Shown in pieces: positions 58,341-64,000 of a stretch of DNA of 64,000 nt (positions are counted from its first letter, which is position 1; each line of letters begins with the position of its first letter). Source of the stretch: CAXMST01 sp963712765. GTDB taxonomy: Bacteria; Actinomycetota; Thermoleophilia; Solirubrobacterales; 70-9. The stretch spans positions 434,001 through 498,000 of the forward strand of contig CAVQIX010000003.1 of assembly GCA_963712765.1 (NCBI GenBank). The letters run 5' to 3'. The notes below the pieces were generated by a model that saw only the letters and a program-made list of their open reading frames with translations, was not told the origin of the DNA and did not search any database. The translations under genes were made by a program, and so were the position numbers.

Positions 58341-58347
58341 ATGTTCG
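58334..58347. promoter_or_regulatory. LexA (SOS) box over the radical SAM gene start
   Basis: CGAACATATGTTCG is a perfect 14-bp palindrome equal to the actinobacterial SOS box consensus and near identical to the one ahead of lexA in this window (39990-40003). The ATG start codon of the radical SAM gene lies inside it (58338-58340 read on the minus strand). Confidence 0.88.
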
Positions 58348-58376
58348 CACAGCCAACGGCGGCATCCGGTCGGCGG

Positions 58377-59195
58377 TCAGTCGGAGCTCGAAATCAGGCG
58401 CGCCTGCGCCGGCTCCAGATCGGCGCTGGCGGCTGCGAGCCGCGGCATCGCCGCCTCCAGGCCCGGCGGGGTTACGGCGGGCGCCGCGATCCGCTCGAGG
58501 CTCGCCGCGAGGGCGGGCGCAGCGGCCTCGATGCCGCTCGGACTGATGCCGGTCCGTTCAACCAGGCGGCGGAGCTCAGCCTCGGGGTCGGTGGCCAGGG
58601 CTGCGAACGAAGTCACGATCGGCGGATTGGAGCGCAGGTCCGCGAGGTCCCCGAGGAGGATCTCGATCGTGCTCGACCATTGCTCGGCGACGATCGAGCC
58701 GAGATCCGCTCCGATCAGCCGTCGCCAGCCCGGGATCAGCGCGTAGGACCAGGGGGTGCCGGGCCAGCCGGGAAGGTCGGGGTGGGTCACCTGGCGCCCC
58801 GACCGCCAAGCCTCGTAGGCGACGGCTGCCGCGTCGGGCGCAGGACGACCGCAGAGAATGAAGCGCGCGTCCTCGTAGACCTCGTCCAGTCGCGGGATCT
58901 GGAGGGAGCGCTTGGGAGCGCCGTCGACCGTCGTGGTCACGTGCTCGCTGGAGCGAATCGTCCTCGCCCCGGCGCCCCCGTGCGTTCCCTCGCGGCGGTC
59001 GCCGTCGCGACCGAGATCGGCGATCGGGGCCGGCTCCTCGCCGATTGCCGAACAGCTACCGAGCGAGGCGAGGGCCCGCGCGAGCTCCTCGGTGCCCGCG
59101 GCGGCGGCGCCGACCACGAAGATCGCCGACGGCTGTGCGGGAACCGCCGCTCCCGGTCCCCATCTGCTCTGCGCCGTCTCGCCCATCCCGGACAT
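58377..59195 (-). CDS. Sulfotransferase-like P-loop protein (degenerate)
   Basis: Protein of 272 aa from ATG 59195, tentatively a sulfotransferase-family relative: an opening FVVGAAAAGTEELARALASL resembles the 5'-phosphosulfate loop, DEVYEDARFILCGRPAPDAAA the 3'-phosphate loop (normally with R and S) and a SFAALATDPEAELRRLVERTG end typical of the fold. The loop residues that contact PAPS are not well kept, so activity is doubtful. The region upstream of 59195 to 59501 overlaps the divergent SDR gene and was not included. Lone gene. Confidence 0.55.
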   Translation of the reverse strand: MSGMGETAQSRWGPGAAVPAQPSAIFVVGAAAAGTEELARALASLGSCSAIGEEPAPIADLGRDGDRREGTHGGAGARTIRSSEHVTTTVDGAPKRSLQIPRLDEVYEDARFILCGRPAPDAAAVAYEAWRSGRQVTHPDLPGWPGTPWSYALIPGWRRLIGADLGSIVAEQWSSTIEILLGDLADLRSNPPIVTSFAALATDPEAELRRLVERTGISPSGIEAAAPALAASLERIAAPAVTPPGLEAAMPRLAAASADLEPAQARLISSSD

Positions 59196-59238
59196 CGTCG
59201 CATCCCGGCCGAGCGGCGCCGGTGGATAGGGTGAGTCC

Positions 59239-59943
59239 ATGGATCGACGAAGCGTTCTGATCAGCGGTGGCGCCCGCGGAATCGGCCGCGGCATCGCCGC
59301 TGGGCTCGCGGCCGCCGGCCACCAGGTCACGATCACCGCGCGCGACCTCGATGAGGCGGTTGCCGCCGCCGACGAGCTCGCGCGGAATGCCGGCGGCGAG
59401 GTCGCCGGCGCCGCGCTCGAGGTGACCGATCCCGACAGCGTCCGCCGCCTTGTCAGCGAGGTCTCGAATGACCCAGGGCGCCTGGACACCCTGGTCAACA
59501 ACGCCGGGATCGTCGGCGGCTACGGCACGCCGGCCGCCGCGCTCGATCTTGCCGACGTGCGGGAGGTGCTCGAGACCAACCTGCTCGGCGCCTGGGAGCT
59601 GACTCAGGCAGCCTTGCCGCTGCTGCGCAAGAGCCCGGCTCCGCGAATCGTCAACATCTCCTCCGGGATGGGCCAGCTCGACGAGATGGGAGGAGGGGCG
59701 GCGGCCTACCGGGTGTCGAAGTCCGGCCTGAACGCACTTACCCGGGTGATCGCCAACGAGGAGCGCGACGCCGGCCTGCTGGTCAACACGATGTGCCCCG
59801 GTTGGGTCAAGACCGACCTCGGTGGACCGAACGCGACCCGGTCGATCGAGGAGGGCGCCGACACCGCGATCTGGCTCGCGGACCTGCCCGACGACGGCCC
59901 CAGCGGCGGCTTCTTCCGCGACCGCGAACCGATTCCCTGGTAG
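59239..59943 (+). CDS. Short-chain dehydrogenase/reductase (carbonyl-reductase-like)
   Basis: NAD(P)-dependent oxidoreductase, 234 aa. The nucleotide site is VLISGGARGIGRGIA (Gly-rich, SGG in place of TGG), the NAG motif is LVNNAGIVGGYGTP, the catalytic Ser lies in IVNISSGMGQL and the Tyr-Lys pair in AYRVSKSGLNAL. NTMCPGWVKTDLGG follows, with a C-terminus ending in REPIPW typical of the carbonyl reductase group. Substrate unknown. Start ATG 59239; 43 bases from the divergent sulfotransferase-like gene. Confidence 0.88.
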   Translation: MDRRSVLISGGARGIGRGIAAGLAAAGHQVTITARDLDEAVAAADELARNAGGEVAGAALEVTDPDSVRRLVSEVSNDPGRLDTLVNNAGIVGGYGTPAAALDLADVREVLETNLLGAWELTQAALPLLRKSPAPRIVNISSGMGQLDEMGGGAAAYRVSKSGLNALTRVIANEERDAGLLVNTMCPGWVKTDLGGPNATRSIEEGADTAIWLADLPDDGPSGGFFRDREPIPW

Positions 59944-59996
59944 CCGCATCGCGTCCCTGGGCGCAACGCCCGGCGCGGCGGCCGCTTTGTCCGTGT

Positions 59997-60227
59997 CTAC
60001 TCGTAGAGCTTGACGATCTTCACGCCGCCGTCGGGCACGGCGTCGACGCAGAGCTTGCAGAGTACGCACTCGTCGAGGTTCTCCTCGACGATCGTGACGC
60101 CGCCGTCACCCTCGGCGAAGATGTCGACCGGGCAGACCTCGGTCAGCTTCGCCGCGAGCTCGGCGTCGCCACGGACCGAGTCCGAGAGCTCGACGTTGAT
60201 GAAGACTCCGTGGCGGGCCTCGCTCAT
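59997..60227 (-). CDS. Ferredoxin-like protein with one 4Fe-4S site (FixX-like)
   Basis: Small iron-sulfur protein of 76 aa with exactly four cysteines: C32 in VCPVDIF and C54, C57, C60 in ECVLCKLCVD. In two-cluster ferredoxins the last Cys of the first motif joins the second CxxCxxC, so these four make one [4Fe-4S] cluster, as in FixX-type ferredoxins that serve electron transfer flavoproteins. The fourth Cys of the second motif is replaced by Val. The ATG overlaps the stop of the SucD-like gene (ATGA), making it the last gene of a three-gene operon. The partner enzyme is unknown. Confidence 0.85.
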   Translation of the reverse strand: MSEARHGVFINVELSDSVRGDAELAAKLTEVCPVDIFAEGDGGVTIVEENLDECVLCKLCVDAVPDGGVKIVKLYE

Positions 60228-61135
60228 CGCCCGATCGCTTCCTTGACCCGGTCGGGGATCTCATCGATGCGTTCGACGACGGGGATCCCGGCAGCCTGCA
60301 GGCGGGCGATCTTCTCCGTCGCCGAGTCCTCCTTGCCCTCGACGATCGTGCCGGCGTGGCCGAAGCTCATTCCCTGCATCTCCTCATCGTCCATGAACTT
60401 GCCGGCCATGAAGGCGACGATCGGGAGCTTCGAATCGTTGTCCTCGCGCCAGTCGACCAGCTCGGCCTCCATCCGGCCGCCCGGCTCGGTGTAGATCACG
60501 ATCGCCTCCGTCTGTGGATCCGCCTCGAAGAGCGGCATCAGCTCGGCGTAGGTGGAGCCGATGATCGCGTCTCCGCCGATCGAGATCGCGGTCGAGACTC
60601 CGAGGCCGGCGGCGGTCAGCGACGAAGAGATCTCGGTGGTCATCCCGCCGGAGCGCGACATCACTCCGACCGGACCGGGTTCGTAGGCCTTTGCCGCGTC
60701 CTTCGCGGGTCCTCCGATGCCACCCATCTTCGCCACCCCCGGCGAGATCAGGCCGAGGCAGTTGGGGCCGATGATCCGGGCGCCGCGCTCGTTGGCCAGC
60801 TCGACCATCTCGGCGACATCCCGACGCGGGATCCGCTCGGTGACGACGACGATCAGCTTGACCCCGTTCTCGATCGCCTCGAAGACGGCGTCCTTGGTGA
60901 ACGCGGGGGGCACCGTCGCGACGGCTCCGTCGATCGGAGCCCCGTGGTGGGAGACCGCCTGCTCGACCGTGTCGAAGACCGGGACGCCGTGGACCTCGCG
61001 ACCCTTGCGACCGGGCGTCACGCCGGCAACGATCTTGGAGCCGAAGTCGAGGCACTCGCGGGTCAGGTTCACCGCCTCGCGGCCGGTGATCCCCTGGACC
61101 AGGAAGGTGAAGTCCTCGTTCAGCAGCACGGCCAT
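60224..61135 (-). CDS. SucD-like CoA ligase alpha subunit (divergent)
   Basis: Alpha subunit of a succinyl-CoA-synthetase-like NDP-forming CoA ligase, 303 aa. The CoA-binding fold is FLVQGITGREAVNLTRECL, then GRKGREVHGVPVFDTV and VVTERIPRRDV; the phospho-histidine is H260 in SFGHAGTIVEG. In ordinary SucD the loop before it reads IGEIGGSAEEEAA; here it reads IYTEPGGRMEAE, with only the Glu and GG kept. It lies two bases after the SucC-like gene and overlaps the ferredoxin gene. Succinate is the default substrate; another acid such as malate is possible. Confidence 0.85.
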   Translation of the reverse strand: MAVLLNEDFTFLVQGITGREAVNLTRECLDFGSKIVAGVTPGRKGREVHGVPVFDTVEQAVSHHGAPIDGAVATVPPAFTKDAVFEAIENGVKLIVVVTERIPRRDVAEMVELANERGARIIGPNCLGLISPGVAKMGGIGGPAKDAAKAYEPGPVGVMSRSGGMTTEISSSLTAAGLGVSTAISIGGDAIIGSTYAELMPLFEADPQTEAIVIYTEPGGRMEAELVDWREDNDSKLPIVAFMAGKFMDDEEMQGMSFGHAGTIVEGKEDSATEKIARLQAAGIPVVERIDEIPDRVKEAIGR

Positions 61136-61137
61136 CG

Positions 61138-62352
61138 CTAGGCAGCCTCCCCCTGGACCTTGGCGACCGCTCGGCCGGCGGCCTCCCACATGGAGACGGT
61201 GCGGTCGCAGTACTCGACCCCGTAGCGGTCGAGGATCTTGTAGCCCTCTTCCTCCCAGGCGCCGGGGATGCGGAAGATCGCGATCGTCTCGGCCGGGTCC
61301 TTGCCGAGCTCGAGGCAGGCCTTGATCACGCCGCGGGCGACGATGTCGACCCGGGTGTTGGAGACGATCGACATCATCACGGCGATCTTCTCGACCCCGT
61401 CCTTCCGGAGCACCTCCATCGCCAGGCCCTTCGACTTCGCGACCGAGGGGTTGCCGCCGATCTCGGCGTAGTTGGCAGGCTTGCCGCCCTGGCTGCGGAC
61501 CGCGTCGGTCAGCGTCAGCGAACCGCCGCCCGCCCCGATCACGAGCCCGATGTTGCCGGTGAAGCCGTGGTCCTTGCCCTGGATCACGCCGCGGTGGTCA
61601 GCGGCGTCGATCGCCTTGACGTTGCGTTCGAAGGCGCTCGGCTCATAGAGCTCGCGGGGATCCTCGGAGTCGACGCCGATCTCGGTCAGGACCTTCTTGT
61701 GGCGGCCGACGGCCTCGTCCTCCATCTCGAGATGGGCATCGAGCGCGACGAAGCTGCCGTCGGAGAGGCGGGCGAGAGGGTTGATCTCGGCCAAGGTCAT
61801 GTCGTAGTCGCGTTGCATCCGAGCCAGAGCCGCAAGGACTCGGCTGGCGCGGTTCAGCTCCGAGCCGGTCATCCCGCAGCGGGCGACGGTCTCCTTCGCC
61901 TGGAAGTCGGCGATCGGATGCAGATTGGAGAGCAGTCCGCGACCGACGTGGTCGGGGTGCTCCTCGGCGACCTGCTCGATGTCGATTCCCCCCATGTCGC
62001 TGAACAGCATCATCGGCCGCTTGGCGCGACCGTCCCAGAGCACCGCCGCGTAGTACTCCTGCTCGACCTTCGCCTTGGGGTCGACCAGTACGCCGACCGG
62101 CATGTGACCGGCGATCTCGAGCTGGAGGATCTGCTCGGCGTGCGCCGCCGCCTCCTCGGGCGTGTCGGCGAACTTGACGCCGCCGGCCTTCATCCGGCCG
62201 CCGGTCAGGACCTGAGACTTGACCACGACGGGGCCGCCGATCTCGGTGGCGGCCGTCTTCGCATCCGCGGCGGAGGTGCAGAACCCGTACTTGGTGACCG
62301 GGATCCCGGCCCGTTCGACTAGGCGGCGTGACTCGAACTCGTAAAAGCGCAT
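61138..62352 (-). CDS. SucC-like CoA ligase beta subunit (divergent)
   Basis: ATP-grasp beta subunit, 404 aa from ATG 62352 (MRFYEFESRRLVERAGIPVT). The nucleotide part shows VVVKSQVLTGGRMKAGGVK (usually VVKAQVHAGGRGKAGGVK), the metal site is in LAEINPLARL and the CoA-ligase half in GFTGNIGLVIGAGGGSLTLTD. Two segments that are nearly constant in SucC differ: LDVGGGA is AEIGGNPS and NIFGGI is MSIVSN. The gene heads an operon with the SucD-like and ferredoxin genes. Upstream is a 313-base region shared with the divergent PEP carboxykinase gene. Substrate may not be succinate. Confidence 0.83.
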   Translation of the reverse strand: MRFYEFESRRLVERAGIPVTKYGFCTSAADAKTAATEIGGPVVVKSQVLTGGRMKAGGVKFADTPEEAAAHAEQILQLEIAGHMPVGVLVDPKAKVEQEYYAAVLWDGRAKRPMMLFSDMGGIDIEQVAEEHPDHVGRGLLSNLHPIADFQAKETVARCGMTGSELNRASRVLAALARMQRDYDMTLAEINPLARLSDGSFVALDAHLEMEDEAVGRHKKVLTEIGVDSEDPRELYEPSAFERNVKAIDAADHRGVIQGKDHGFTGNIGLVIGAGGGSLTLTDAVRSQGGKPANYAEIGGNPSVAKSKGLAMEVLRKDGVEKIAVMMSIVSNTRVDIVARGVIKACLELGKDPAETIAIFRIPGAWEEEGYKILDRYGVEYCDRTVSMWEAAGRAVAKVQGEAA

Positions 62353-62665
62353 ATCTCGTAGAACCGGCCGCCCACGATTCCGCGGGTCCGGCCGGGCCGG
62401 AACCCTAGCGGTCTGGGGCTCAGCCGTGTTGGCGCCCCCGCTCCGTGGTCGTCGGAGTGGACGGGGCGGGCCTCGGAAACACGGAATATGCAGGCTCGGA
62501 CCAAGTCTGCGGGATTCCCCTGACTCCATCGGGGTCCGAGTTGCGGCACAATCGGCGTGTCCGGACCCGCGCCCGCATCCTGCGCGCCGGGTCCCTTTCC
62601 ATTTCGCGAGACACCCGATTCGAACAATCACTTCGGAGCACCCGAGAGGAGCTTGAACTTCAGCG
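62353..62665. other. Divergent promoter region between sucC-like and pckG genes
   Basis: No gene or RNA was found in these 313 bases. Short open frames here are Arg/Pro-rich and lack ribosome sites. It must hold promoters for both genes. GAGAGGAG (62644-62651) is 14 bases from the pckG ATG, a long spacing. No clear operator repeat was seen. Confidence 0.6.
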
Positions 62666-64000
62666 ATGAGCGACGCGACCGCGACTGACGTACCGACCAC
62701 CAACCAGACCCTGATCGACTGGGTCAGCGAGATCGCCGACCTGACGAGGCCGCAGGCGATCCACTGGTGCGACGGCTCCGCGGAGGAGTACGACCGCCTC
62801 TGCCGGGAGCTGGTCGACGCAGGCACCTTCCGCAAGCTCTCCGATGCCAAGCGCCCGAACTCCTACCTCGCCTGGTCCGATCCCTCCGACGTCGCCCGGG
62901 TCGAGGACCGGACCTTCATCTGCTCGGAGTCAGAGGATGCCGCCGGCCCCAACAACAACTGGCGCGAGCCGAGCGAGATGCGCTCGGAGATGTCCCAGCT
63001 GTTCGACGGCGCGATGGCCGGCCGGACGATGTACGTGGTGCCGTTCTCGATGGGCCCGCTCGGCTCCGACAAGTCCGAGATCGGGATCCAGCTGACCGAC
63101 TCCCCCTACGTGGTCACCTCGATGCGGATCATGACCCGGATGGGCAAGGCCGCCCTCGATGTCCTCGGCCCCGACGGCTCCTTTGTCCCCTGCGTGCACT
63201 CGGTCGGCGCCCCCCTCCAGGAGGGCGCGGAGGATTCCCCCTGGCCGACCAACGCCGAGACCAAGTACATCGTCCACTACCCCGAGACCCGCGAGATCTG
63301 GTCCTATGGCTCCGGCTACGGCGGCAACGCGCTGCTCGGCAAGAAGTGCCTCGCCCTGCGGATCGCCTCGGCGATGGCCAAGGACGAGGGCTGGATGGCC
63401 GAGCACATGCTGATCCTCAAGCTCACCTCGCCCGACGGCGAGGTCAAGTACGTGACCGGGGCCTTCCCCTCGGCCTGTGGCAAGACCAACCTCGCGATGC
63501 TGATCCCGTCGCTTCCGGGTTGGACCGTGGAGACGGTCGGCGACGACATCGCCTGGATGAAGTTCGGCGACGACGGCCGCCTCTATGCGATCAACCCCGA
63601 GGCCGGGTTCTTCGGTGTCGCTCCGGGCACCGGCGACGACACCAATCCGAATGCGATGAAGGCGATCGAGCGGGACTCGATCTTCACCAACTGCGCCCTG
63701 ACCGACGACGGAGACGTCTGGTGGGAGGGGATGACCAGCGACCCGCCGGCGCATGCGATCGACTGGCACGGCAACGACTGGACGCCCGCGTCCGAGGATC
63801 CCGCGGCCCACCCGAACGCGCGCTTCACGGTCGCCGCCGATCAGGCGCCGTCGATCGCCGACGAGTGGGAGGACCCAGCCGGCGTTCCGATCGACGCCTT
63901 CCTCTTTGGCGGCCGGCGGGCCAGCGTGGTTCCGCTGGTTCGCGAAGCGTTCGACTGGGAGCACGGCGTGTTCATGGGCTCGACAATGTCCTCGGAGATG
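62666..64000 (+). CDS. pckG: Phosphoenolpyruvate carboxykinase (GTP), 3' end outside window
   Basis: GTP-dependent enzyme of gluconeogenesis that turns oxaloacetate into PEP and carbon dioxide. The 445 codons present read without break from ATG 62666 to the window end, out of about 600-620 for the family. Motifs: IHWCDGSAEEYDRLC near the start, MYVVPFSMGPLGSD, SYGSGYGGNALLGKKC (anion site), GAFPSACGKTN with the reactive Cys near residue 271, and GDDIAWMKFGDDGRLYAINPE; FFGVAPGTGDDTNP follows. It is divergent from the SucCD-like operon, so central carbon metabolism genes meet here. Confidence 0.95.
   Translation, partial: MSDATATDVPTTNQTLIDWVSEIADLTRPQAIHWCDGSAEEYDRLCRELVDAGTFRKLSDAKRPNSYLAWSDPSDVARVEDRTFICSESEDAAGPNNNWREPSEMRSEMSQLFDGAMAGRTMYVVPFSMGPLGSDKSEIGIQLTDSPYVVTSMRIMTRMGKAALDVLGPDGSFVPCVHSVGAPLQEGAEDSPWPTNAETKYIVHYPETREIWSYGSGYGGNALLGKKCLALRIASAMAKDEGWMAEHMLILKLTSPDGEVKYVTGAFPSACGKTNLAMLIPSLPGWTVETVGDDIAWMKFGDDGRLYAINPEAGFFGVAPGTGDDTNPNAMKAIERDSIFTNCALTDDGDVWWEGMTSDPPAHAIDWHGNDWTPASEDPAAHPNARFTVAADQAPSIADEWEDPAGVPIDAFLFGGRRASVVPLVREAFDWEHGVFMGSTMSSEM

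Noticed and set aside
62930..63964. 344-codon minus-strand ORF opposite PEP carboxykinase
   Set aside because: The plus strand encodes an unmistakable GTP-type PEPCK; the opposite frame has only shadow composition.

Overview
The window is high-GC DNA (roughly 70% by eye), densely packed with short operons joined by ATGA, GTGA or TTGA start/stop overlaps. It fits a deep-branching actinobacterium of the Thermoleophilia/Solirubrobacterales type. Direct support comes from actinobacterial-type LexA boxes (GAAC-N4-GTTC), a c-di-AMP riboswitch ahead of a cell-wall protein, a CysO/CysM/Mec+ cysteine route, an Rv2578c-type radical SAM protein, a DUF4333 lipoprotein and a System I (Ccm) cytochrome c assembly set. 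The lineage itself is inference.

Layout. 0-12 kb: a CysO-like sulfur carrier, a surface-polysaccharide block (glycosidase lipoprotein, O-antigen-ligase-like polymerase with a broken frame, polyprenyl-phosphate sugar transferase, two GT2 glycosyltransferases), a polar amino-acid ABC transporter, then cysM and mec. 12-22 kb: an unknown peptidase-like protein, a sulfatase, a HAD phosphatase, DUF1802, a HyuA/HyuB pair, L-aspartate oxidase and a histone-deacetylase-like amidohydrolase. 22-30 kb: a 654-residue coiled-coil protein divergent from an orphan Flp-type pilin with a possible structured RNA leader, an rph-rdgB-CDF operon, a Roadblock protein with a coupled small partner, and a secreted protein. 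29-38 kb: ccmH and ccmG, tRNA-Gly, a PadR/oxidoreductase pair, TfoX-N, an SDR, ccmE-ccmF, secG and a short binding protein.

38-43 kb: tRNA-Leu with a displaced copy of its 3' part 1.1 kb away, enclosing a collagen-like gene and a gene remnant (an integration scar); lexA with its own SOS box; RNase P RNA with promoter and terminator; an SDR; and the c-di-AMP riboswitch/RlpA-like gene. 43-52 kb: a CMD-fold protein, glutamine synthetase (GSI-alpha type), an NTF2-fold protein, a DUF1800-DUF1501-cupredoxin operon and a DUF255 thioredoxin-like protein. 52-64 kb: a MarR/ring-cleaving-dioxygenase/esterase module resembling the Bacillus MhqR quinone-detoxification genes, an MFS transporter with an AMP-forming ligase, a LexA-boxed radical SAM protein, a divergent SucC/SucD-like pair overlapping a ferredoxin gene, and GTP-type PEP carboxykinase running off the window end.

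The most interesting points are the CysO tail with Arg after Gly-Gly, the tRNA-Leu integration scar, the LexA box over a radical SAM start codon, the candidate RNA leader of an orphan pilin, the secreted DUF1800/DUF1501/cupredoxin trio and the SucCD-like/ferredoxin operon with altered core motifs. No CRISPR array, complete insertion sequence, integrase or phage gene was seen. All family assignments are by reading motifs; no database search was run.
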